This document shows, one piece after another, positions 17,764-28,106 of a stretch of 64,000 nucleotides of DNA. The first letter of the stretch is position 1. Each line of letters begins with the position of its first letter. The position numbers and the translations under genes are program-made. The notes beneath the pieces were generated by a model, which was given only the letters and a program-made list of their open reading frames with translations, ran no database searches and was not told the DNA's origin. The DNA is from Xanthomonas translucens pv. cerealis (GTDB lineage: Bacteria > Pseudomonadota > Gammaproteobacteria > Xanthomonadales > Xanthomonadaceae): contig NZ_CP038228.1 of assembly GCF_006838285.1 (NCBI RefSeq), positions 3,782,001-3,846,000 of the forward strand, given 5' to 3'.

Positions 17764-18024
17764 TCATTGCGTCACTACCCTAACAATGAAATAGACGAAT
17801 AAAACAATGAACATGCCGATGAAGGTGCGAACCTTTATGAGCTTGTCATTGCGGATGAACTGCTCAGGATTCTGGTCTCGGAAGTCACCGGTAATCTTGC
17901 TCATTGAAACGATAGATCTGGCGTAGAGGATCAGCAGGGAGACAACTATCCACCATGGCGAGATACGCCCAAGCCCGGCAAGCACTGGCGGTACAAGAGC
18001 AAGTAGTAGAACAAGAATGCCCAT
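17764..18024 (-). CDS. Small membrane protein, integron cassette gene 2
   Basis: An 86-residue protein with three predicted membrane segments: residues about 2-17 (GILVLLLALVPPVLAGLG), 23-38 (PWWIVVSLLILYARSI) and 68-84 (TFIGMFIVLFVYFIVRVV). The hydrophilic loop KITGDFRDQNPEQFIRNDKL lies between the second and third. I recognise no family. AGGAGAG provides a good ribosome binding site before ATG 18024. Codon use is AT-richer than the flanking genes. An attC follows its stop and another precedes its start by about 15 bp, so it is a complete cassette. Confidence 0.8.
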   Translation of the reverse strand: MGILVLLLALVPPVLAGLGRISPWWIVVSLLILYARSIVSMSKITGDFRDQNPEQFIRNDKLIKVRTFIGMFIVLFVYFIVRVVTQ

Positions 18025-18039
18025 GAACTCTCCTATGAA

Positions 18040-18099
18040 GGATAACGCCTAAGTTAAGCCGATTGGCGAAGCCAGCTCGGCTTAAATGAATTTTTAGGG
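18040..18099 (-). other. Integron attC recombination site 2
   Basis: Exactly 60 bp, reading CCCTAAA to GTTATCC on the minus strand, with arms AATTCATTTAAGCCGA and TCGGCTTAACTTAGGC and a GGCTTCGCC tip. The outer boxes are less canonical than those of site 1 but the fold and length agree. The stop codon of cassette gene 3 (18094-18096) lies inside it. Confidence 0.88.
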
Positions 18100-18435
18100 A
18101 GCTGCATGCATTGCTGCGGCAAGATCTTTTTTGGCAGCTGACACTTTGCGCTTTGCAGTCTCTTGCTCAGCCTCTGCATGAGATAACGCTGCTATTGCAG
18201 CCTCAATGGAACTCCCGGGAAGCCAGCCCGCAACGACCGCAACATCTGCAGTGTTGGAGCTAACAACCCCTGCAGTCGAGTTGGACAGAATGGCAAGGCG
18301 ATGCTTGCATGATTGCCGTGACTGTCCGGCTTGGCATGTGCACAGTGCTGTGACGTTTGCGCCATGCTTGGCGAACGTGACGATATACGGCTCGTCAGCA
18401 GAACCTTTTACTTGAAATTCGATGTGGTTCATCAA
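18094..18435 (-). CDS. SWIM zinc-finger-like protein, integron cassette gene 3
   Basis: A 113-residue protein with a SWIM-type metal motif at residues about 30-46: CTCQAGQSRQSCKH (pattern C-x-C-x(n)-C-x-H). An acidic N-terminus precedes it and a Lys/Ala-rich helix ends the protein (ETAKRKVSAAKKDLAAAMHA), possibly nucleic-acid-binding. SWIM modules occur in bacterial SNF2-type ATPases and in plant and transposon proteins; as an isolated cassette gene its role is unknown. The start has two tandem ATGs at 18435 and 18432. GC is lower than the surroundings. Confidence 0.8.
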   Translation of the reverse strand: MMNHIEFQVKGSADEPYIVTFAKHGANVTALCTCQAGQSRQSCKHRLAILSNSTAGVVSSNTADVAVVAGWLPGSSIEAAIAALSHAEAEQETAKRKVSAAKKDLAAAMHAAP

Positions 18436-18552
18436 GCCCCCTAACTACTATTGGACCGCTTAAACGTGGCATAACAAGATCCTCCCCGAGTCGTTGGCTG
18501 TCGTCAATCGTTCCAATTCTCAGAGGTTCCTTGCCTTTTCGTGTCTATCGTC

Positions 18553-18613
18553 CATAAAGGGGCCAGAGGGAATATGCATTTCAAACGCATATATCCTCCG
18601 GCCCCTTTGTTGG
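18553..18613. repeat. 61-bp hairpin repeat, copy 3
   Basis: Same sequence and orientation as copy 1 at 17055-17115, so the two form direct repeats around the cassette block. It also lies just past the stop of uxuB and may act as that gene's terminator stem. Confidence 0.9.
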
Positions 18614-18623
18614 CCTACGGAAT

Positions 18624-20087
18624 TTACGTCGGCACGAGTGCTTGCCGTGTGCTCGCGGGACTTCCGTCGCCCAGCGCAGTATAAGCGCTGCGCAATGCCT
18701 CCACGAAGCGCGCATCGCCCGACAGCGGCGCGAACACGGCGTCCAGCGCGAGGAAGACGCCCGCATCGTGCCCCGCGTCGCCGGTCGCGGCGCGCCCGAT
18801 CTCGGTCAGCACCTCGCTCATCGGGTCCACCAGGGCCACGCCAGCGCGCGCCTGCCGCCGCACGAACTGCATCCACGCCGCGATCGGCAGGCACAGGCGG
18901 TCGATGCGGCGGCCGGCGGCCAGGGCGTCGGCGATGCTGCCGAGCAGGCGCACCGGGAGTTTTTGCGAGCCGTCCCAGGCGATCTGCGCAAGCCGGTGGG
19001 CGATGGCGGGGTTGCGGAAGCGGGCGAGGATGGCGCCGGTGTAGTGCTGCGGGTCGAAGCCGGGCGTCGGTTGCAGCGTCGGTGCGATGTCGTCGCGCAT
19101 CAGGGTTTCGACGAAGGCGGCCAGTTGCGGGTGGCGCATGGCGTCGGCGACGGTGTCCAGGCCGAGCAGGGAGCCGAGGTAGGCCAGCGCGGAGTGGGGG
19201 CCGTTGAGCAGGCGCAGTTTGGCGCGATCGAAGCCGGCGATGTCGTCGCTCAGGGTGACGCCGGCGCGCTCGAAGGCGGGGCGGTCGTTGCAGAAGCGGT
19301 CTTCGATCACCCATTGGCTGTAGCGCTCGCGCTGGATCGGCCAGGCGTCTTCGCACCCCAGTTGCGTGGCAACGCGTTCGCGCAGGGCGTCGTCGCTGGC
19401 CGGGGTGATGCTGTCGACCATCGAGCGCGGGAAGGTGGCTTCGGCTTCGATCCAGGCGGCCAGTGCCGGGTCGAGGGCGTGGGCGAACTGCAGCACGGCG
19501 CGGCGCAGCTTGCCGCCGTTGTCGGGCAAGTTGTCGCAGCTGAGCACGGTGTACGGCGCAATGCCCAGGCGCTGGCGTTCGCGCAGGCCGGCGACGAGGT
19601 AGCCGATGGCGCTGCGCGGGGCATGCGCGGCGGCGAGGTCGTGGACGATGTCCGGATGGGCGACGTCGAGTGGTCCGCCGGCCAGGCAGTAGCCTTTTTC
19701 GGTGACGGTGAGGGTGACCAGGCGCACTGCCGGGTCGGCCAGGCGGGCGAGGACGGCGGGTTGTTCGTCCTGCGCGCAGAGCACTTCGCGGATGGCGCCG
19801 ATGATGCGCAGCTCGGGGTGTGCGTCGAGCAGGGCGAGGGTGTAGAGGCTGTCTTGCGGGCGCAGGGCGTCGCGCACCTGCGGGCTGTGGAGGGAGACGG
19901 CGCTGATTGCCCAGTCCGGTTCGTTGGCGAGCAGGTCGTCGATGTAGACCGCTTGATGGGCGCGATGGAAGGCGCCGGCGCCGAAGTGGACGATGCCGAT
20001 GCGGGTGCGGTCCAGGGCGTAGGTGGGGCGGGCGATGGCCGGCGGCAGGTTGGGGAGCGTGGCGGCGGTGAGGCGTGGTTCGGTCAC
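18624..20087 (-). CDS. uxuB: Fructuronate reductase (mannitol dehydrogenase family)
   Basis: A 487-residue NAD-dependent polyol dehydrogenase. It has the N-terminal nucleotide-binding motif IVHFGAGAFHRAHQAVYIDD, then VTEKGYC, the FPRSMVDSITP segment and the C-terminal KLRLLNGPHSALAYLG and WDGSQKLPVR blocks with catalytic Lys. Within a xylan/glucuronate locus the best assignment is UxuB, which reduces D-fructuronate to D-mannonate; mannitol 2-dehydrogenase is an alternative. Its pathway partners in this window, uxaC and the mannonate dehydratase gene, are both pseudogenes, so its substrate supply is uncertain. Confidence 0.87.
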   Translation of the reverse strand: MTEPRLTAATLPNLPPAIARPTYALDRTRIGIVHFGAGAFHRAHQAVYIDDLLANEPDWAISAVSLHSPQVRDALRPQDSLYTLALLDAHPELRIIGAIREVLCAQDEQPAVLARLADPAVRLVTLTVTEKGYCLAGGPLDVAHPDIVHDLAAAHAPRSAIGYLVAGLRERQRLGIAPYTVLSCDNLPDNGGKLRRAVLQFAHALDPALAAWIEAEATFPRSMVDSITPASDDALRERVATQLGCEDAWPIQRERYSQWVIEDRFCNDRPAFERAGVTLSDDIAGFDRAKLRLLNGPHSALAYLGSLLGLDTVADAMRHPQLAAFVETLMRDDIAPTLQPTPGFDPQHYTGAILARFRNPAIAHRLAQIAWDGSQKLPVRLLGSIADALAAGRRIDRLCLPIAAWMQFVRRQARAGVALVDPMSEVLTEIGRAATGDAGHDAGVFLALDAVFAPLSGDARFVEALRSAYTALGDGSPASTRQALVPT

Positions 20088-20136
20088 GGGCGGTCCAGGA
20101 GGGCGATTTCGGTCTGAGGCATGGTCGGTAAGGCTG

Positions 20137-20222
20137 TCGGGACTGAAGTCCCTCCCACAGTGGCGTTGAGGCGAGCTGGGGTTTGGTCGGTGAGGCGGTC
20201 GCGGCTGAAGCCACTCCTACAG
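20137..20222. repeat. Pair of REP-like palindromes
   Basis: GTCGGGACTGAAGTCCCTCC (about 20137-20160) and GGTCGCGGCTGAAGCCACTC (about 20198-20222), both in the 249-bp gap between the GH3 gene and uxuB. Confidence 0.85.
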
Positions 20223-20336
20223 GGGACCGCGGGGGGGTCCGGTGCGTGGTCGGTGACGTGCCTGGGGCTGACCTCGGCCATCCACGGCTACTGCTTCGGT
20301 GGCGCGAGCGTTGACGGCTCGCACCACCGATCGCGG

Positions 20337-23078
20337 TTACTGGCGCGGCGTTGCCTCCGCGGCGGGCGACGGTTGCACGCTGAAACGCTGGCGTGCGCGT
20401 ACGTCGCTGCTGGAGGCGCCGACCTGCAGTTCGTAGTCGCCCGGGTCCACCACGTAGGCCTTGCGCGCTTCGTCGTAGAGGCGCAGGTCGCTCTGCGGGG
20501 AGATGGCGAAACGCACTTCGCGGGTTTCGCCGGGTTGCAGGGCGATGCGCTGGAAGCCGCGCAGTTCCTTGCTCGCGCGTTCGCGCTGCGGCGACAGCGG
20601 GTGCAGGTACAGCTGCACCACTTCGTCGCCGGCGCGCTGGCCGGTGTTCTTCACCTTCAGCGTGGCGTGCAGGCTGCCGTCGGCCGCGAGCTTGCTGCGG
20701 TCCAGGCGCAGGTCGGAATAGGCGAACTGGGTGTACGACAGGCCATGCCCGAATGGGTACAGCGGAGTGCCGGCGAAGTAGCGGTAGGTGCGGCCGCGCA
20801 TGGCGTAGTCGTCGAACGCGGGGAGCTTTTCGCTCTCCTTGTAGAAGGTCACCGGCAGGCGGCCGCCGGGGTTGGCGTCGCCGAACAGCACGTCGGCCAC
20901 GGCGCTGCCGCCGCGTTGACCGGGGTACCAGGCCAGCAGGATCGCCGGCACGTGCTGCTGCGCCCAGTCGATGGCTAGCGCCGAGCCGGTGGTGAGCACC
21001 GCCACCACCGGTTTGCCGGTGCCGTGCAGCGCTTCGAGCAGCTCGCGCTGCGGCTTGGGCAGGCGCAGGTCGGTGCGGTCGCCGCCGGCGAAGCCGGGAT
21101 AGTTGACCTTCATCTCCTCGCCTTCCACGTCGCCGGTGAGGCCGCCGACGAACACCACCACGTCGGCGCGGCGTGCCGCGTCCAGCGCTTCGTCCAGCGG
21201 CGGTTTGGCGCCGGGCTGGCGCCAGGCCAGGCGGATGCCGGCGTCGCGCTCGCCTTCGTAGTACTCCAGGCGCAGGTCGTAGCTGCGACCTGCTTCCAGG
21301 CGCACATCGACGCCGTCGGCGTGCAGGCGGTCGCTGGTGCTCCAGCGGTCGATCAGGCGCTTGCCGTCCAGATACAGGCGCACGCCGTCGTCGGCCGCGG
21401 TTTCCAGGTGGTAGGTGCCGGTGGCCGGCGGCACCAGCGTTCCGCTCCAGCGGATGCTGAAGTTGTCGGCCGGGATGGCCTGGTCCGGGCCGGCTTCGCC
21501 GCGCGCGAGCAGGGTGTCGGTGGGCGAGCCGCGGTCCCATTTGAAGCCGATCTGCGCATCGGTGCGCACCAGCGCAGGAGTGCCGGACAGGTCGCGGTTG
21601 CGGAAGTATTCGCCGCGCAGGCCGCGCTCGGGCGAATCGGCCGACGGGCGCAGGTATTGCGGTTCGATCAGCGGCGTGGCGGCGGGATCCTCGCGGCCTT
21701 CGACCAGGTCGGCGCCTCTTGCGTAGAGCACTTCGGCATCGGGCGCGGCCTCGCGGATGCCCTGCAGCACGGTGACCGGCGCGGCCGGCGTGCCGTAGTA
21801 GTTGCCGAGCAGCGCCATGGTGTCGTCGGCGGTGGGGCCGATCACGGCGATACGCTTGATCTTCGCCCGCGACAGCGGCAGCACGCCGTCGTTCTTCAGC
21901 AGCACCAGCGATTCGCGCGCGGTGCGCCGCGCCAACGCGTCGTGTTCGGGCGACTGGTTGGCCGAGAGGGGAATCTGCGCCCAACGCAGGGTGTCCGGCG
22001 GATCGAACATGCCCAGGCGCATGCGCGCATACATCAGCTTCTGCAGCGCCTTGTCGACGTCGGCTTCGCTGATCAGGCCCTTGCGCACCGCGGCCGGCAG
22101 CGTGGAGTACTCCTCGCCGCATTCCAGTTCGGTGCCGTTGTTCACCGCCAGCGCGGCGGCTTGCTCGCGGGTGGCGACGATCTTGTGGTTCTTCCAGATA
22201 TCCACGATCGCCCAGCAGTCGGACACCACATAGCCGTCGAAGCCCCACCGATCGCGCAGCACGTCGCGCAGCAGGAATTTGCTGGCGCTGGCCGATTCGC
22301 CGTACAGGCGGTTGTAGGCGCCCATCACTGCATCCACCTGGCCTTGCTTGACCAGCGCTTCGAATGCCGGCAGGTAGGTTTCGTAGAGGTCGCGCTGCGA
22401 CGGGTGCGCGTCGAAGTGGTGGCGGTCGGCTTCCGGGCCGCTATGCACGGCGAAATGCTTGGCGGTGGCGTCGAGCTTGCGGTAGGCCTCGCCTTGTGCG
22501 TTCTTCGGCGCATCCGCGCCTTCGCCCTGCAGGCCCTGCACGAAGGTCACGCCCATGCGCGCGGTGAGGAACGGATCCTCGCCGTAGGTCTCCTGGCCGC
22601 GGCCCCAGCGCGGGTCGCGGAAGATGTTGATGTTCGGCGACCAGAAGGTCAGGCCCTGGTAGCGTTCGTGCTGGTCGTGGCGCAGGGCCTCGTGGTGCTT
22701 GGCGCGCGCCTCGTCGCTGATCGCGGTGGAGACCTCGTGCATCAGCGGCAGGTCGAAGGTGGCCGCCATGCCGATCGCCTGCGGGAACACGGTGGCGCCG
22801 CCGGCGCGGGCCACGCCATGCAGCGCCTCGTTCCACCAGTCGTAGGCCGGCACGCCCAGGCGCGGGATCGCCGGCGCGGCGTTCTGCATCTGCGCGGCCT
22901 TCTCCTCCAGCGTCATTCGCGACACCAGGTCGGCGGCGCGTTGCTCGAAGCTGCGCTGGGTGTCCAGGTACGGCGGCGCTTGCGCGGCAGGCGCCGCGCA
23001 CGGCGCGATGGCCAACAGCAGCGCCAGCGTCGCCAGGCGGCGGCCACGTCCTTGGTACGGCGCAGTCTCGGTGTGCAT
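20337..23078 (-). CDS. GH3 beta-xylosidase/beta-glucosidase with PA14 domain
   Basis: A 913-residue exported GH3 enzyme. A signal peptide ends near PAAQA. The N-terminal (beta/alpha)8 domain shows MTLEEKAAQMQN, YDWWNEALHGVAR, DPRWGRGQETYGEDP and the nucleophile Asp in GYVVSDCWAIVDI. The alpha/beta sandwich carries RESLVLLKNDGVLPL. A PA14 insertion (about residues 480-620, YFRNRDLSGTPALVR and TYHLETAADDGVRLYLDGK) lies between, and a fibronectin-III-like domain ends the protein (RERASKELRGFQ). The locus argues for xylo-oligosaccharide release in the periplasm. It starts 3 bp past the stop of the truncated GH43 gene, so they form one transcript. Confidence 0.94.
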   Translation of the reverse strand: MHTETAPYQGRGRRLATLALLLAIAPCAAPAAQAPPYLDTQRSFEQRAADLVSRMTLEEKAAQMQNAAPAIPRLGVPAYDWWNEALHGVARAGGATVFPQAIGMAATFDLPLMHEVSTAISDEARAKHHEALRHDQHERYQGLTFWSPNINIFRDPRWGRGQETYGEDPFLTARMGVTFVQGLQGEGADAPKNAQGEAYRKLDATAKHFAVHSGPEADRHHFDAHPSQRDLYETYLPAFEALVKQGQVDAVMGAYNRLYGESASASKFLLRDVLRDRWGFDGYVVSDCWAIVDIWKNHKIVATREQAAALAVNNGTELECGEEYSTLPAAVRKGLISEADVDKALQKLMYARMRLGMFDPPDTLRWAQIPLSANQSPEHDALARRTARESLVLLKNDGVLPLSRAKIKRIAVIGPTADDTMALLGNYYGTPAAPVTVLQGIREAAPDAEVLYARGADLVEGREDPAATPLIEPQYLRPSADSPERGLRGEYFRNRDLSGTPALVRTDAQIGFKWDRGSPTDTLLARGEAGPDQAIPADNFSIRWSGTLVPPATGTYHLETAADDGVRLYLDGKRLIDRWSTSDRLHADGVDVRLEAGRSYDLRLEYYEGERDAGIRLAWRQPGAKPPLDEALDAARRADVVVFVGGLTGDVEGEEMKVNYPGFAGGDRTDLRLPKPQRELLEALHGTGKPVVAVLTTGSALAIDWAQQHVPAILLAWYPGQRGGSAVADVLFGDANPGGRLPVTFYKESEKLPAFDDYAMRGRTYRYFAGTPLYPFGHGLSYTQFAYSDLRLDRSKLAADGSLHATLKVKNTGQRAGDEVVQLYLHPLSPQRERASKELRGFQRIALQPGETREVRFAISPQSDLRLYDEARKAYVVDPGDYELQVGASSSDVRARQRFSVQPSPAAEATPRQ

Positions 23079-23081
23079 TGC

Positions 23082-24524
<1,443 letters not shown>

Positions 24525-24547
24525 TTACTCGTGTCGGGATCCGGACC

Positions 24548-25708
24548 GTGTCGCGGCGGCGCCGCAAACGCGGCTGGCGCAGCACGTCCCCGGTCGCGAT
24601 CGACGCCCGCAAGCCAACGAAGAGGCGCATCTTGGAGAAGGTCAGGAAATCGGTTCGCCGCAAGAGCCTCGCCGTGACCATCGACGAGGTGGCCGCACTG
24701 GCCAGGGTCTCGCCGATGACCGTATCGCGGGTGATCAACGGCCGAGGCAACGTACGCGACAGTACCCGCGAACAGGTCATGCGCGCGGTCGACACGCTCG
24801 GCTACACGCCGAACCTGGCAGCCAGCGCGCTGGCCGCCGCGCAGAGCACGCGGGTCGCGCTGATCTACAGCAACCCCGGCGGCGCCTACCTGGGCGAGTT
24901 GCTGGTCGGAGTGCTGCGCGCGGCCTCGCGTACCTCCATCCAGGTGGTGATGGACTACTGGGACGACCTTGGCGCCGAAGCCGAACGCAAGGCTGCGCGC
25001 AAGCTGGCCAAGAGCGGCGTGGCCGGGGTGATCCTGCCGCCCCCGCTGTGCGAATCGGATGCGGCGGTCCGCGAGTTGGTACGCGCCAAGGTGCCGGTGG
25101 TGGCGATCGCCTCCGACCGCTTCAGCAAGCAGGTGGACTGCGTGCACATCGACGAGTTCAACGCCAGCAAGGACATTACCGCCTACCTGATCGCGCGCGG
25201 CCACACCCGCATCGGCTACATCGCCGGCCGCTCCAACCTGTCGGCCAGCGCGCGCCGCTTCGAAGGGTTTCAGGCGGCGCTGGCCGAGGCCGGGCTGCGC
25301 CTGGACCGGCACCTGCTGCAGCCAGGCGAGTACACCTACCGCTCCGGCCTGGACGCCGCCGAGAAACTGCTGTCGCGCCGCCATCGTCCCAGCGCGATCA
25401 TTGCCAGCAACGACGACATGGCCGCCGCGGCGATCTCCGTCGCGCACCGGCGCGGCCTGGATGTGCCGCGCGACCTGTCGGTGGTCGGCTTCGACGACAC
25501 CTCGGCGGCGACCACCGTGTGGCCGGAACTGACCACCATCCGCCAGCCGATCGCGGCCATGGCCGATGCGGCGATCGACATCCTGTTGCGCAGCATCCGC
25601 AGCAAGGAACGCACGGCTCGGACGAAGATCGATCATGTGCTCGCTCATCAGCTGATCAAGCGCGATTCGGTGGCCGCACCGGCCGCCGCGCGTAGCAAAC
25701 GGCACTGA
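24548..25708 (+). CDS. xylR: LacI-family regulator, XylR candidate
   Basis: A 386-residue LacI-type repressor. The helix-turn-helix is VTIDEVAALARVSPMTVSRV (residues about 43-62), followed by the ligand domain (VALIYSNPGGAYLGELLVGV, VVAIASDRF, GHTRIGYIAGRSN, IIASNDDMAAAA, SVVGFDDTSAATTVWPELTT). Position beside xylA and three TGGTAGCGCTATCA-type operators in the same locus make it the likely xylan/xylose regulator. The N-terminal 40 basic residues are unusual for the family; a TTG at about 24632 preceded by AGAGGCG would give a normal length and may be the true start. Confidence 0.85.
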   Translation: MSRRRRKRGWRSTSPVAIDARKPTKRRILEKVRKSVRRKSLAVTIDEVAALARVSPMTVSRVINGRGNVRDSTREQVMRAVDTLGYTPNLAASALAAAQSTRVALIYSNPGGAYLGELLVGVLRAASRTSIQVVMDYWDDLGAEAERKAARKLAKSGVAGVILPPPLCESDAAVRELVRAKVPVVAIASDRFSKQVDCVHIDEFNASKDITAYLIARGHTRIGYIAGRSNLSASARRFEGFQAALAEAGLRLDRHLLQPGEYTYRSGLDAAEKLLSRRHRPSAIIASNDDMAAAAISVAHRRGLDVPRDLSVVGFDDTSAATTVWPELTTIRQPIAAMADAAIDILLRSIRSKERTARTKIDHVLAHQLIKRDSVAAPAAARSKRH

Positions 25709-25734
25709 CGCGGCGGCGGGCGGCAAGTTCCGCA

Positions 25735-27075
25735 TCAGCGGATCAGATACTGGTTGATCAGGTTCTCGTAGGCTTCCTGGCGACCGCTGACCTGCTTGGG
25801 CGCGCCGGCCTTGGCCGCGTGCGCCGCCAGCTCCGCCAGCGTGCTGTTGCCGGCCGCGAACGCCGCGCCGGCACCACTGTCGAAGCTGCTGTAGCGCGCG
25901 GCGCGCCACTGCTCCAGCGGCGAGGACGTCAGCAGCGCATGGGCCACTTCCAGCCCGCGCGCGAACGCGTCCATGCCGCCGATGTGGGCCAGGAACAGGT
26001 CCTGCGGATCGGACGACTCGCGCCGCACCTTGGCGTCGAAGTTCAGCCCGCCCGGCGCCAGCCCGCCCTGCCGCAGCACCACCAGCATCGCCCCGACCGT
26101 GTCGTACAGGTCGGTCGGGAACTGGTCGGTGTCCCAGCCGTTCTGCGGGTTGCCGCGGTTGGCGTCGATGCTGCCGAGCAGGCCCGCGTCGCTGGCCACC
26201 TGCAGGTCGTGCTCGAAGCTGTGGCCCGACAGCGTGGCATGGTTGGCCTCGATGTTGAGCTTGAAGTCTTGATCCAGCCCGTGCTGGCGCAGGAAGCCGA
26301 TCACCGTGGCGCTGTCGAAGTCGTACTGGTGCTTCATCGGCTCCATCGGCTTGGGCTCGATCAGGAAATTGCCTTTGAAGCCGATGCTGCGCCCGTAGTC
26401 GCGGGCGATGGTCAAAAAGCGCGCCATGTGGTCCTGCTCGCGCTTCATCTGCGTGTTGTGCAGGCTGGCATAGCCTTCGCGGCCGCCCCAGAACACATAG
26501 TTCTCGCCGCCCAGTTCGACGGTGGCATCCAGCGCGGCCTTGACCTGCACCGCCGCGCGCGCGACCACGTTGAAGTCCGGATTGGTCGAAGCGCCGTTCA
26601 TGTAACGCGGATGCGAAAACAGGTTGGCGGTGCCCCACAGCAGCTTGATGCCGGTGTCGGCCTGGCGCTGCTTGGCGATGCCGACCATATGCCTGAGGTT
26701 CTTCTCGTACTGGCCCACATCGTCCGCGTCCGGCGCCAGATCGATATCGTGGAAGCAGTAGTACGGCACGCCGAGCTTGGTGAAGAATTCGAACGCCGCA
26801 TCGGCCTTGGCCTCGGCGCGGCCCAGCGCATCGCTGCCGGCGTCCCACGGATAGGCGCGCGTACCCGGACCGAACGGATCGGCGCCGTTGCCGCAGAAGC
26901 TGTGCCAGTAGGCGACGGCGAAGCGCAGGTGCTCGGCCATGGTCTTGTCGCCGATGCGCTTGTGCGCGTCGTAGACCTTGAACGCCAGCGGGTTGTCCGA
27001 AGCCTTGCCTTCGAACGCGATGCGGCCGATGCCCGGGAAGTATTCCTTGGCGCCGATGTAGGGGGAGTTGCTCAT
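25735..27075 (-). CDS. xylA: Xylose isomerase
   Basis: A 446-residue group II xylose isomerase, converting D-xylose to D-xylulose in the cytoplasm with divalent metals. Key segments are [14 protein letters not shown] (catalytic His and Asp), [27 protein letters not shown] (metal ligand Glu), [18 protein letters not shown] and [20 protein letters not shown]. The start [16 protein letters not shown] agrees with the family. It is transcribed away from an operator at 27315-27328 and convergently with the XylR candidate. No xylulokinase is in the window. Confidence 0.97.
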   Translation of the reverse strand: MSNSPYIGAKEYFPGIGRIAFEGKASDNPLAFKVYDAHKRIGDKTMAEHLRFAVAYWHSFCGNGADPFGPGTRAYPWDAGSDALGRAEAKADAAFEFFTKLGVPYYCFHDIDLAPDADDVGQYEKNLRHMVGIAKQRQADTGIKLLWGTANLFSHPRYMNGASTNPDFNVVARAAVQVKAALDATVELGGENYVFWGGREGYASLHNTQMKREQDHMARFLTIARDYGRSIGFKGNFLIEPKPMEPMKHQYDFDSATVIGFLRQHGLDQDFKLNIEANHATLSGHSFEHDLQVASDAGLLGSIDANRGNPQNGWDTDQFPTDLYDTVGAMLVVLRQGGLAPGGLNFDAKVRRESSDPQDLFLAHIGGMDAFARGLEVAHALLTSSPLEQWRAARYSSFDSGAGAAFAAGNSTLAELAAHAAKAGAPKQVSGRQEAYENLINQYLIR

Positions 27076-27559
27076 GGGAGAGGGAGTCCTGTCGAGTGGG
27101 AGGAAGAGGATGCGCGTTGCTGTCGCGCTGCCGCAGCGACGGCGATCGGCGTGAGGGACGCGGCCACCGGCACGCGCGTGGGGCAAGCGACTTGGTCGGC
27201 CAGCGCAGCTGTGCTGCGGGTAATGCAGGCAGTTCTGCACAGCGACGCAGGATCCAACGTAACGTTCCGCTCGGCAATTTGATCGCCTCGCGCGCAGCGG
27301 CATACGCGACGTTATGGTAGCGCTATCAGAAATCGCGCTAAAAAAGGCGTCGCTGCGAAGAGAAGCCGACGGAGCCATCAGATGCGGTTCGCAAGCCGGG
27401 GTGACAGGCGGACTTTACCCAGCCCACCGGCGAAACGCTTGCTGCGCTGCGCCATCGGGGCGCACAGCGTGCGCGCCAGCGCGCGCAGACCTTCCCGCTT
27501 GGCGCTGCACGGCGCCAGGCGACGCGATCCGCGCCGCGCGCCGATTACAATGCGCGCCG
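27076..27559. promoter_or_regulatory. xylA promoter region and gene-free stretch
   Basis: It includes the 5' leader of xylA (about 240 bp to the operator) and the DNA before the ttcA remnant. A leftward frame around 27378-27500 ends [18 protein letters not shown] and might be the tail of a lost gene, but I cannot support that. Confidence 0.45.
27315..27328. promoter_or_regulatory. XylR-type operator (xyl box), copy 3
   Basis: TGGTAGCGCTATCA, identical to copy 1 at 12667. It lies 240 bp upstream of the xylA start, with no other gene in between. Confidence 0.82.
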
Positions 27560-27995
27560 ATGACACCTGCGGCCTTGCCCCTGCCGCAACGCCTCGCCGA
27601 TCCCGCGCCGCGCGCGCGGCGCGCGCCGTCGCTGGGCAAGCGCCTATACCGGCAGGTCGGCCAGGCCATTGCCGATTTCGGCATGATCGAGGCCGGCGAC
27701 AAGGTGATGGTGTGCCTGTCAGACGGCAAGGACAGCTAGACCCTGCTGGACATCCTGTTGCAGCTGCAGCGCAAGGCGCCGGTGCCGTTCGAACTGGTCG
27801 CGGTGAACCTGGAGCAGAAGCAACCCGGCGTTCCCGCGCAGGTGCTGCCCGACTACCTGCGCACACTCGGCGTGACCTGGCACGTGATCGAGCAGGACAG
27901 CTATTCGGTGGTCAGCCGCCTGGTGCCCGGATGCCGCGCCCACCAGCGCCTGGCCGCTCGACGACGACGCGTGAGGCCGCCGCCGGCGCTGCGCG
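27560..27995 (+). pseudogene. ttcA: Broken tRNA 2-thiocytidine synthase gene
   Basis: From ATG 27560 the translation follows Ttc[21 protein letters not shown], then [12 protein letters not shown]. The usual SGGKDS PP-loop here reads SDGKDS, and the next codon, a Tyr in the family, is TAG (27737-27739). The frame continues TLLDILLQLQRKAPVPFELV and VLPDYLRTLGV, then loses similarity after YSVVSRLVP, so the two CxxC cluster motifs and the C-terminal half are gone. TtcA thiolates C32 of some tRNAs with a 4Fe-4S cluster. A functional copy elsewhere cannot be excluded. Confidence 0.9.
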
Positions 27996-28106
27996 CGCGC
28001 CGCTGAACCGCGTGTTGCGGTATCCGGACGGGAGCGATGCGACAATGCCCGCCGCCCACCCTGCGCACAGCGCCGGGCCGTTCCGTTTCCTTCTGCTGGA
28101 TGCTCG

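Noticed and set aside
18436..18475. A further attC or attI site to the right of cassette gene 3
   Set aside because: CCCCTAAC and GGCATAAC are present but in the same orientation, so they do not form the inverted ends of an attC. Only a possible cassette boundary (GTTATGCC on the minus strand) remains.
18520..22248. A 1242-codon open frame on the minus strand
   Set aside because: It is an alternate-frame shadow over uxuB and the GH3 gene, both of which have strong motif matches in their own frame.
27378..27500. Possible leftward gene tail ending [18 protein letters not shown]
   Set aside because: No upstream continuation is recognisable and it overlaps the ttcA remnant; chance open frames are common at this GC content.
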